Below, piece by piece: positions 4,876 to 11,287 of a stretch of DNA of 13,347 nt. Position numbers and translations under genes: made by a program. Source of the DNA: CAVEFW01 sp963643505 (lineage in GTDB: Bacteria > Actinomycetota > Coriobacteriia > Coriobacteriales > Eggerthellaceae). Within the stretch, counting starts at the first letter, position 1. Each line of letters opens with the position of its first letter. Below the pieces are notes generated by a model that saw nothing but the letters and a program-made list of their open reading frames with translations, did no database searches and had not been told where the DNA came from. The stretch covers positions 1 through 13,347 of the forward strand of contig CAVIKF010000024.1 of NCBI GenBank assembly GCA_963643505.1, given 5' to 3'.

Positions 4876-5865
4876 ATGAAAGAGACGCTGCGCGATTACC
4901 CGGCGCTTCAAATGGAAGATGACGGTTTCTTACTTTCCTTGAAAATGGACTTCGCCGATGACCGAAGGGAACTCTTCGGTTTTGAAAAAGGGATGTCGCT
5001 TGGTGAAATGATTGGCAAACTGATTGATGGCAACGCAGGCGTGATAGACAAGGGGTCGCAGCTTCCGCTTTACGCTCCGCTCATATCCGATGATGGCGAG
5101 ATGGTCGGCTCGAAGGCGGTTCCGGTATGGTCGGGAACCCATATCGACTTTCCTTTGTATCCTGGCTTGGCGAAGGATTCCGTCGAGATGTTCCTGTATG
5201 GAAACCCGAGAAAACCCGGATGCCTTGGCGCTGAGTTTATGAAGTGCGATCCAGCGTTCAGACTCGCCCTTCTCGTGCATTTCGCGACCGACAATGTTCT
5301 CATTCATGAGCTTGCAATAGAAGCTTTTCTGCTCGGCGTCTATGAACAAATCCCTTTTGCTGATGAGCATTTTGAGGCAACAGGTCTTCCTGGAACGGCG
5401 CTTTCGGCAGTTGTTTCATCAACTGGGCTGTATGCAAAAAGGACAAGAATGCCAAGTGGTGATTTATGTATCGCATATGGCATCACCAAGACGGACGGCT
5501 GGAACATCCGTGTTCGTGGGGCAAAGCCAAAAGAGAAGGTTCTCCGTGATTGCTGGCAGGAGATGAGGGCGCGGAACACCTCTGCTGGAAAGCCGCTGTT
5601 CACTATCGACGGCAACAAGTACGCTACTGCAAAGCCGGGTCCAGACGGAAGAAAACGCGAACGAGCCGGGAGCGCATTGGTTGACTACATGGTGAATTGG
5701 GTTGATGCCCTGGGAGCCAAGGACGGTTTACCCATGCATGGTAAGCGTGTTGATTGGGTCGGTATCCATCATCGATTTGAACGCGAAAATCCCAATTACG
5801 TAAACAACTGGACTGCGGACACTATGCGCCGCACTTACAATCGAAGAAAAATAAAGACGTCATAA
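4876..5865 (+). CDS. Hypothetical protein of unknown family (329 aa)
   Basis: ATG at 4876 with a strong AAGGAGG 5 bp upstream and a good promoter before it, so the start is secure. The protein is soluble, with no signal peptide or hydrophobic segment. Visible blocks: an acidic N-terminus (MEDDGFLLSLKMDFADD), a central helical stretch (RLALLVHFATDNVLIHELAIEAFLLGVYEQ), a middle GDLCIAYGITKTDGWNIRVRG, and a basic C-terminal third with WQEMRARNTSAGKPLFTIDG, RVDWVGIHHRFERENPNYVNNW and an end MRRTYNRRKIKTS that could bind nucleic acid. I recognise no family or catalytic motif. It is monocistronic, divergent from the DUF4417 operon and closed by its own terminator, so it may regulate that operon or be an independent cargo gene. 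Confidence 0.8.
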   Translation: MKETLRDYPALQMEDDGFLLSLKMDFADDRRELFGFEKGMSLGEMIGKLIDGNAGVIDKGSQLPLYAPLISDDGEMVGSKAVPVWSGTHIDFPLYPGLAKDSVEMFLYGNPRKPGCLGAEFMKCDPAFRLALLVHFATDNVLIHELAIEAFLLGVYEQIPFADEHFEATGLPGTALSAVVSSTGLYAKRTRMPSGDLCIAYGITKTDGWNIRVRGAKPKEKVLRDCWQEMRARNTSAGKPLFTIDGNKYATAKPGPDGRKRERAGSALVDYMVNWVDALGAKDGLPMHGKRVDWVGIHHRFERENPNYVNNWTADTMRRTYNRRKIKTS

Positions 5866-5883
5866 AAAGGTTTACATAGGTTT

Positions 5884-5923
5884 AAAACCCCCTCTGGTAA
5901 GTAGGAGGCAGCAGAGGGGTTTT
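5884..5923. terminator. Bidirectional rho-independent terminator
   Basis: AAAACCCCCTCTG (5884-5896) pairs with CAGAGGGGTTTT (5912-5923) apart from one extra C, giving an A-tract/stem/T-tract hairpin with a 15-nt loop. It ends the 329-aa gene on the plus strand. By symmetry it could stop minus-strand transcripts coming from the AbiE operon. Confidence 0.85.
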
Positions 5924-6174
5924 ACTGTGTTTAGCTGGGGGAATATCATTCATTTTTAAACTCGCAAAATCGCAAGAGTGCAGGTAAATCGTCAAAAAGT
6001 CTTTACTTTTCGTCAAACTCAAAACGTAATTTTCCGAACTTTCGCGCGACGCGAAATGCCAAGGGGGTCCATTCCGGTGAACCCGCGACAGGCGAATAAA
6101 CGAGAGCATAAGAGCGGCCGAGTTGTTCTAGGGCTGCACTCAAAAACTTTCCTCACTGAATGGTGGACCTAGAT
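5924..6174. other. Intergenic stretch without a credible gene
   Basis: Together with the terminator this makes ~310 bp between the 329-aa gene and the AbiEii gene. It contains a small perfect inverted repeat TTTCGCG-CGA-CGCGAAA (6040-6056) and AAAAGT-CTTT-ACTTTT (5995-6008). A 64-aa plus-strand frame here has no ribosome-binding site and no protein-like pattern. Nothing else recognised. Confidence 0.5.
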
Positions 6175-6978
6175 TTAGCACGTGGCAATTCGCTCGGGAT
6201 TTTGACATAACGGCAACAGAAGCTTCTCAATTATCAATTCGCCTGCAACCTGAGGATTGTATTTTGGCGCGCTCGCCTTAATCATAGCGTTGACATCGTT
6301 GCAGAACTCTTTGTCTTTAAGCTTGATTCTGAGGTTATCGATTATCTGCTCACCACTTAGGCCCTCGGGATGGTAAGCGGGGAACGCCTCAAGAATTTCG
6401 TTCGGATCGAGTTCTAGAGCGGTCAGCGCAAGCCAAAGATCGTACAGGTCGCGGCCTTTCTTCCTCTGGTAGAGGGCCCGCAGCTTGGTCGCAACCAATT
6501 CCTCCGCATGGAATGTGAGGATTGCCGCCTCGCCAGTGTAGAACGGGCTCGATACAGAATGGGAGACGTTGACAAGGGGCAGCATTGGCGAACGCTCAAA
6601 CGTGTTGATCTCGATTTTGATCTTGCCCGGCTTCCCGTCTTCGAAGGTGAAGCGCCAGTAAACCTTCGGAAACTTGCCCATCTTGGTGCGCACATCGAAG
6701 CCAAGCTCTCCGCCCAGTGCGGTTAGACTTTTCATGACATCTCCGATGCCGCCGGTTGTCGTCCTCACGAAATCGAGGTCCTCGCTGTAGCGGTAGGGCT
6801 CTGGAAGGAAAAGTTTATGGAAGGCGGTGCCGCCCCTCAAGACGAGCTCATGCCCAAGCAGCTCGTCATTCGCAATCTCAATCATCGCGCGTGAGAGGAG
6901 GAGATCCTGCTCAATCTGGTTTTCGTTTTGCCATGGGTGGTCGACGCCCCATTGAATAATATCGCTTTTGCGTATCAT
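6175..6978 (-). CDS. abiEii: AbiEii/AbiGii-type nucleotidyltransferase toxin
   Basis: 267-aa toxin of an AbiE-type toxin-antitoxin system. Nucleotidyltransferase motifs are clear: LRGGTAFHKLF (47-57) with the GG[T/S] nucleotide-binding motif, YRYSEDLDF (62-70) with the metal-binding D67-x-D69, a third acidic residue in KIKIEIN (around E123), and the downstream motif LVATKLRALYQRKKGRDLYDLW (161-182). These match the PF08843 family. AbiEii-type toxins, related to MenT of Mycobacterium tuberculosis, are nucleotidyltransferases that arrest growth; MenT enzymes modify tRNA 3' ends, and AbiE systems abort phage infection. The start ATG (6978) overlaps the antitoxin stop by 4 nt (ATGA), so translation is coupled behind the antitoxin as usual. 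The residues needed for activity appear intact. Length and gene order are normal for the family. Confidence 0.9.
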   Translation of the reverse strand: MIRKSDIIQWGVDHPWQNENQIEQDLLLSRAMIEIANDELLGHELVLRGGTAFHKLFLPEPYRYSEDLDFVRTTTGGIGDVMKSLTALGGELGFDVRTKMGKFPKVYWRFTFEDGKPGKIKIEINTFERSPMLPLVNVSHSVSSPFYTGEAAILTFHAEELVATKLRALYQRKKGRDLYDLWLALTALELDPNEILEAFPAYHPEGLSGEQIIDNLRIKLKDKEFCNDVNAMIKASAPKYNPQVAGELIIEKLLLPLCQNPERIATC

Positions 6979-7793
6979 ATGTCCGGATATACCTCCTGGT
7001 TAATGACGAGACCCCATTTCGGCTCGAGTCTGCCGGTTCTTTCAGCGTTGGGCGAGAGGAAAGAGGGTGAGCTTAGAAGGGAAGCGCAGTACTGTTCTAC
7101 TTCTTCCGGTGCCCCATTGCCGAACGCGTCGAGTATCCATCCAACACGGCGCGCGGCAGCATCGGGGAAAAGGTGCATGTCCTTGGCGAGCTCGTAGGCA
7201 AACCCTGGGTTTTCCTCGGCAAGCTCGATGACGATGTTGGCCGCGTTGTCGAGTCCTCCGCAGATGTCCATGTCACTTGCGGCCATCAGCATGGTGGTAC
7301 CCGCCGATGCGACCCTTGCGCTTGACCATGTGGAAGTTTTCTCGGAGGTGGTCACTTCGTTGACGTAGCTGCGAGTAAGAAACTGTAGCCGGGAGCGCCC
7401 AAGCGTCCTGTCCTGGACATGGCGGCTCGCTGCCACTTGGAAGGTCTGGGCGGCATGATGAGACGCCCCGTGAAACGCTGCCGATGACAGCCAGCCGATG
7501 CAATAGTCGACATCCAAAAAGGCCATTATCTCGCCGACGTAGGCGAAGGGGTCTGGTGCTCCCCAAGTCTGGTATTCGGCGGGGACGGGAATCCAAAGCC
7601 CGCGTGCCGGCGAGAAGATCTCTGCCCTCTTGCGTAACGGAGCCATGCGCTGAGACACCTGGTTGGCGGGCACTCCTATGAGATGTGCTATCTCTTCGGT
7701 GGTCAGTTTGCCAATGCCGTGAGACAACGCCCAGCTAGCAACATTCGTTGCTTTCACCGAGCCGTGTTCTGTATGTTGGATGTACTGATTCAT
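6975..7793 (-). CDS. abiEi: AbiEi-type antitoxin / transcriptional autorepressor
   Basis: 272 aa when started at the ATG at 7793; an upstream in-frame TTG at 7835 is unlikely because the promoter lies between the two. Residues ~18-70 form a winged-helix domain (NVASWALSHGIGKLTTEEIAHLIGVPANQVSQRMAPLRKRAEIF, then RGLWIPVP). The rest is the larger AbiEi C-terminal domain (WGAPDPFAYVGEIMAFLDVDYCIGWLSSAAFHGASHHAAQ..., RSRLQFLTRSYV). In characterised AbiE systems this protein neutralises the toxin without a stable complex (type IV) and represses the operon by binding inverted repeats at the promoter. It lies upstream of and overlaps the toxin gene by 4 nt. The identity rests on the winged helix, the typical 'GW.SAA..HG' block and the adjacency to a clear AbiEii toxin. 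Confidence 0.87.
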   Translation of the reverse strand: MNQYIQHTEHGSVKATNVASWALSHGIGKLTTEEIAHLIGVPANQVSQRMAPLRKRAEIFSPARGLWIPVPAEYQTWGAPDPFAYVGEIMAFLDVDYCIGWLSSAAFHGASHHAAQTFQVAASRHVQDRTLGRSRLQFLTRSYVNEVTTSEKTSTWSSARVASAGTTMLMAASDMDICGGLDNAANIVIELAEENPGFAYELAKDMHLFPDAAARRVGWILDAFGNGAPEEVEQYCASLLSSPSFLSPNAERTGRLEPKWGLVINQEVYPDI

Positions 7794-7829
7794 ATAACGT
7801 ATTCTAACGAATAGCGATAGATTAAGCAA
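7793..7829 (-). promoter_or_regulatory. AbiE operon promoter, apparently leaderless
   Basis: Minus strand: TTGCTT (7829-7824), 17-bp spacer, TAGAAT (7806-7801), then 7 nt to the ATG at 7793. That spacing puts the transcription start at or next to the A of the ATG, and no Shine-Dalgarno precedes it, so the mRNA is probably leaderless. Two near-repeats, ATTCGTTA and GAATACGTTA, cover the -10 region (7795-7813) and could be the AbiEi operator. Confidence 0.5.
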
Positions 7830-8023
7830 TGACAATCATGCATCAGGGACCAAGCAATAGGTGGATTACAGATGAAAACGATTGCAGATTATAGGTACAT
7901 CTGCATGAAGGTTCCAATAGCTAATATAGCGTGGCCAACACTCTTAAAACCATAAGCGTTTAGAACAATGTTCAATATGAACCTTAGATGGTTTAAACTG
8001 CGCCAAAAGAGCTTCAAAAAGCC
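7830..8023. other. Intergenic region between the AbiE operon and the right att-like site
   Basis: AT-rich, no integrase or recombinase relic seen. A 27-codon plus-strand frame at 7872-7955 has a passable AGGTGG before it but no other support. Confidence 0.4.
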
Positions 8024-8066
8024 TATTCCCACTCAATGGTTGCGAAAGTCGGAGGTTTGCGTATTT
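8023..8066 (-). repeat. Right att-like site: second guaA-like 3'-end fragment with the 17-bp direct repeat
   Basis: TATTCCCACTCAATGGT (8024-8040) repeats the left site in the same orientation, and the flank GAAAGxCxGAGGTTT is also partly shared. The minus strand reads RKPPTFATIEWE-TAG (stop 8025-8023), closer to the usual GuaA ending KPP.TIEWE than the left copy. The two tails differ in third and some other positions, as expected if one came with an incoming element. No guaA body lies to the right, so the sequence from here onward may be another inserted segment. Confidence 0.6.
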
Positions 8067-8129
8067 GTATGCCTTGTTGGGGTGCCGAAATCAGCCGAAT
8101 TGCGCTGACCTTCGGAAACGCGAAAACGC

Positions 8130-8241
8130 GGGGACAAATTTGGGATAAAAACTTAAACTCAATCGTAAACTCAGCGCCTTATCGAGCGTTGAGTTTTAAT
8201 TTCTGTCCCCGGGACTTCGGAAGTGCCCTAATCTGTCCCGG
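8130..8241. repeat. REP/MITE-like palindromic element
   Basis: GGGGACA (8130-8136) and TGTCCCC (8204-8210) bracket 81 bp whose arms continue imperfectly (AAAACTtAAACTCAA against TTGAGTTTT, 8157-8172 and 8189-8197). Directly behind, CCGGGAC (8209-8215) pairs with GTCCCGG (8235-8241) around the palindrome ACTTCGGAAGT. TAAACTCA is present twice (8154-8161 and 8166-8173). GGGGACA-type inverted repeats are common around REP-associated tyrosine transposases and small non-autonomous elements; no transposase is encoded here. It is at least a strong structured element between the att-like site and the TetR gene. Confidence 0.5.
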
Positions 8242-8262
8242 CATATGCACATGATTCGTTCC

Positions 8263-8316
8263 CCCAGGTAAGCGTCGTTATTTGCACTGAGGCTTTTGCG
8301 CAAAGCTTGACCTGGG
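8263..8316. repeat. Short inverted repeat CCCAGGT...ACCTGGG
   Basis: CCCAGGT at 8263-8269 and ACCTGGG at 8310-8316, 40 bp apart, downstream of the TetR gene stop (8371). No T-tract next to it, so it is not a normal terminator. Together with the preceding palindromes it fills the 8241-8370 gap, where I see no gene. Confidence 0.3.
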
Positions 8317-8370
8317 AATTGTCAACTTGATCTCCAACGCTGTTCGATATCACGTCCGAGACTCCACCAA

Positions 8371-8955
8371 TTATTCCCACTTCGAAAGCTCTTGCGCTTC
8401 TAGCTGCAATAGGTTGGCAACCTCAAATGCTATGTCATCAAGCTCGCAGTCGAGCGCACCGCAAAGCCATTGCTTGTAGAGGTTAACTATTCCTCCTGCG
8501 AAGTAACCTGCGCGGATTTTCGCCATCTTCGAACGACGCAGGTCGTCGGGGATATCGCTGTCGTTGATTATGTGCTCGACAAACATGCGCCTGAGCTTCT
8601 CCATGAACTCCTCGGAGCCCTCGGCCTGAATCAGCGTGCGGTAAAAGTCTGCATCTTCCTCGAGATAGCGACCGAGCTTCAGCAGGAGCGGCCCTGGATT
8701 GCGGAAAAAGCTGGTGAACTCGAATTCCTTCAGTATCTCGAGCATCTTCTCGATAATCTCGTTTTCGATCTGCTCCGTCACACCACGCACGTTGGGGTAG
8801 TGCGCGTAAAACGTCGTGCGGTTTATGTCTGCGCGATTAACGATGTCGGTCACTGTGATCTTTGACAGGTCTTTCTCCTTGAGTAGCGCCATGTAGGCCT
8901 CCCGAATCATGCGCCGAGAGCGAATCGCACTGCGATATTCCGCTTTCTGTCCCAT
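8371..8955 (-). CDS. TetR/AcrR-family transcriptional regulator
   Basis: 194 aa from the ATG at 8955, which has TAGGAGGG just upstream; a TTG at 8970 lies within that Shine-Dalgarno sequence and is not the start. The N-terminal HTH is typical: residues 11-29 lead helix (IRSRRMIREAYMALLKEK), then ITVTDIVNRADINRTTFYAHYPN (33-55) with the TetR recognition helix. The C-terminal domain (EEDADFYRTLI, around 108-118, then FAGGIVNLYKQWLCGAL) resembles the TetR_C_7/DhaS-like group that often ends 'G...L...WL'. It is divergent from, and 160 bp from, the MMPL exporter start, so it most likely represses that operon in response to a small amphiphilic or toxic ligand; this is inferred from position. The stop codon region (AAGTGGGAATAA) coincides with the att-core sequence seen at 3187 and 8024. 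Confidence 0.88.
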   Translation of the reverse strand: MGQKAEYRSAIRSRRMIREAYMALLKEKDLSKITVTDIVNRADINRTTFYAHYPNVRGVTEQIENEIIEKMLEILKEFEFTSFFRNPGPLLLKLGRYLEEDADFYRTLIQAEGSEEFMEKLRRMFVEHIINDSDIPDDLRRSKMAKIRAGYFAGGIVNLYKQWLCGALDCELDDIAFEVANLLQLEAQELSKWE

Positions 8956-8991
8956 ATGCCCTCCTAACAAAAACCATTAATTCCTGAGGCG

Positions 8992-9080
8992 ATGTCGGTT
9001 TTCATACAGATCCGCGAAAACTACTGATTGCGCGACCGTCGTACTATGCGTATCCTGTCTGAAGACATAAAAACCGATAT
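8992..9080. promoter_or_regulatory. Divergent TetR/MMPL regulatory region with inverted half-sites
   Basis: ATGTCGGTTTT (8992-9002) and AAAACCGATAT (9070-9080) form an inverted repeat with 10 of 11 matches, one half near each gene. The right half is itself inside an imperfect dyad GACATA-8 bp-TATGTGTC (9064-9085). A possible promoter for the exporter is TTGCGC (9028-9033), 17-bp spacer, TATCCT (9051-9056), which would put the right half-site at the start of transcription, a usual operator place for TetR repressors. Confidence 0.45.
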
Positions 9081-9115
9081 GTGTCGAATTTTAAACATAT
9101 GTGGGAGAAAAAGCA

Positions 9116-11251
9116 ATGGGAAAAGCCCTAACATTTAAGCGACGGTTATTTACTTGGATCGTCGATAAGCGCATTCCGATTATCTGCATCTTCTTAGCAC
9201 TGACGGTGATTTGCCTGGTGATGAAGCAATTCGTGGCCGTGAATTACGACATGAACGATTATCTGCCCGACGATGCCGCCTCGACGGTAGCACTCGATAC
9301 CATGAAGGAAGAATTCGACGGAGCCATACCCAACATGCGAGTCATGGTGCCTGCGAGCAGTGTGTCCGAGGCCGTTAGCATTAAGAGTCAGTTGCTAGCC
9401 ATCGAAGGCGTCGAGGATGTAACCTGGCTCGACGATGCAGGCAGTATTTTAGTTCCGCTTGAGATGCAGGATGCCGACACGGTCGATAGCTATTACAAGG
9501 ACGGCTATGCGCTCTACACGGTGACGGTGGACGACGAGACGCGTCAACAGACGGTTTCGGCCGTGCGCGAGCAGCTGGGCGACGATGCCGCGCTCACGGG
9601 ATCGGCCGTGTCCGCGGCCTACGCCACCGAGTCGACCGTGCAAGAAATCGGCGTCATCACCATTGCAGCCATCGCGTTTATCTTGCTCGTACTGGCGCTT
9701 ACTACGACTTCGTGGGCCTTGCCCATTCTGGTGCTTGCCGGTTTGGGCGTCTCCGTTGCCATCAATGCCGGCACGAATCTCATGTTTGGAGAGATCAGTT
9801 TTGTAACCGATGCCGCGGGCACGATATTGCAAGTTGCCATCGCGCTGGATTTCTCGGTGTTTCTGCTGCATCGTTTCGAAGAGTGCCGTGGGGTCGGTGC
9901 CACGGCTGCCGAGGACATGGTCGATGCGCTCTGCAAGTCGTCGACGGCGATTCTTTCAAGCGGTTGCACGGTTATCATCGGCTTTCTGGCGCTCACCGTT
10001 ATGCAGTTCAAGATAGGACCCGACTTAGGCTTTGCCTTGGCGAAGGGGATTCTTATCAGCTTGGTGTGCGTGTTCACGTTCGTGCCTGGGCTGCTGGTGG
10101 TATGCAACGGCTTCATAGAAAAGCTGCGTCACCGCTCGTTCGTGGTCGGACTCGACGGTTTGGCGCGTGCCGTATGCGCTAGCTGCGTGGCTATCGCGTG
10201 CGTTTTCGTGCTGCTACCCTTGCCCTCTTACCTAGCGTCCACGTCTAAGGACATAAGCTATTACTACGGCTCGTCGCATATCTTTGGCGGAGAGACGCAA
10301 TACGGCAAGGACACGCAGGCCATAGAAGACGTTTTCGGTCAGTGCAATACCTATGTGCTGATGGTTCCACGCGGCGACGTGAATTCCGAAAAGCAGCTCT
10401 CCGATAGCCTCGTGGCCATGCCGAACGTGAAATCGGTCATCTCTTACGTCGATTCCGCCTCGCGATTGTTGCCCGAAGGCATGCTCGATGCCGATACGCT
10501 TTCTCTTCTCGAATCCGACAATTATTCGCGCATGGTGATAAGCGTCGAGGCAGCCTACGAGGGCGATGCTACCTTTTCGCTGGTGAACAGCATCCGGGAG
10601 GTGGCCGATCGCTATTACCCCGATGCGTGCAAGCTGGCTGGCGAAGGCGTTTCCACGGCCGATTTGCGCTCGACCATCACCGAAGACAAAGACTTGGTTG
10701 ACATCATTGCGGTTGTGGCCGTGCTGGTTGTGTTGCTGCTAGCCACGCGCTCGATATCGCTTCCCGTGATTTTGGTTTTCGTTATCGAAACATCAATTTG
10801 GGTGAACTTCGCCGTGCCGTACTTCACCGGCGATCCGCTGTTCTATCTCTCGTATCTGATCGTCTCCACGGTGCAACTAGGCGTCACCGTAGACTACGCC
10901 ATCCTGCTCAGCGATCGCTATCTGGAATGTCGGCGAAACATGGGCAAGAAGGCTGCAGTGCGCCAGACCATCAAGGCGGTAACGGTGCCTGTGCTCACGT
11001 CGGGAACGGTTCTCATGGTTGTCGGATTTATTCTGTCGTTCGTTTCATCGCATGGCGTGCTTGCCATGCTTGGGCACTACCTCGGCGTTGGCGTGTTGCT
11101 GTCCCTTTTTGCCGTGCTATTCGCCTTGCCTGGGTTCTTGTATCTGCTCGATCCCGTAATCAGAAAGACCACGATGAAGGCGCAGTTTGCAGATCCTGGT
11201 GCGCCCGAACCCACAAGCAACCGTATCGGCATCAGTGCCAGCGCACGATAG
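9116..11251 (+). CDS. MMPL-family (RND superfamily) membrane transporter
   Basis: 711 aa from the ATG at 9116, preceded by GGGAGA at good distance; an in-frame GTG at 9101 is the less likely start. The architecture is the MMPL duplicate: TM1 at ~20-38, an extracytoplasmic domain opening with YDMNDYLPDDAAS (44-56), a TM2-6 bundle (~178-335), TM7 (~345-365), a second external domain (~370-525), and TM8-12 (~530-690). The two proton-relay regions are visible: ALDFSVFLLHRFEECR with D245, and TVDYAILLSDRYLECR with D593. This fits HAE3-like/MmpL exporters, which move lipids, hydrophobic drugs or peptides outward using the proton gradient. Length (~700) matches actinobacterial and Firmicutes members that work without a TolC-like partner. 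It is followed after 36 bp by a secreted LXXG-repeat protein, a recurrent partner. Substrate unknown. Confidence 0.92.
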   Translation: MGKALTFKRRLFTWIVDKRIPIICIFLALTVICLVMKQFVAVNYDMNDYLPDDAASTVALDTMKEEFDGAIPNMRVMVPASSVSEAVSIKSQLLAIEGVEDVTWLDDAGSILVPLEMQDADTVDSYYKDGYALYTVTVDDETRQQTVSAVREQLGDDAALTGSAVSAAYATESTVQEIGVITIAAIAFILLVLALTTTSWALPILVLAGLGVSVAINAGTNLMFGEISFVTDAAGTILQVAIALDFSVFLLHRFEECRGVGATAAEDMVDALCKSSTAILSSGCTVIIGFLALTVMQFKIGPDLGFALAKGILISLVCVFTFVPGLLVVCNGFIEKLRHRSFVVGLDGLARAVCASCVAIACVFVLLPLPSYLASTSKDISYYYGSSHIFGGETQYGKDTQAIEDVFGQCNTYVLMVPRGDVNSEKQLSDSLVAMPNVKSVISYVDSASRLLPEGMLDADTLSLLESDNYSRMVISVEAAYEGDATFSLVNSIREVADRYYPDACKLAGEGVSTADLRSTITEDKDLVDIIAVVAVLVVLLLATRSISLPVILVFVIETSIWVNFAVPYFTGDPLFYLSYLIVSTVQLGVTVDYAILLSDRYLECRRNMGKKAAVRQTIKAVTVPVLTSGTVLMVVGFILSFVSSHGVLAMLGHYLGVGVLLSLFAVLFALPGFLYLLDPVIRKTTMKAQFADPGAPEPTSNRIGISASAR

Positions 11252-11287
11252 CGCGCTGTCTACAACAAATTAAGGAGTTAGATAGAA

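Noticed and set aside
5978..6172. 64-aa plus-strand frame between the terminator and AbiEii
   Set aside because: No ribosome-binding site and no protein-like pattern.
7794..7835. TTG start 14 codons upstream for the AbiEi antitoxin
   Set aside because: The promoter elements for the operon lie between this TTG and the ATG at 7793, and the added residues resemble no AbiEi N-terminus.
7872..7955. 27-codon plus-strand frame upstream of the AbiE promoter
   Set aside because: Only a weak AGGTGG before it; too short and without features to support.
9712..10182. 156-aa plus-strand frame inside the MMPL gene
   Set aside because: Out-of-frame shadow rich in Arg, Cys and His; the MMPL frame has clear transmembrane segments and family motifs.
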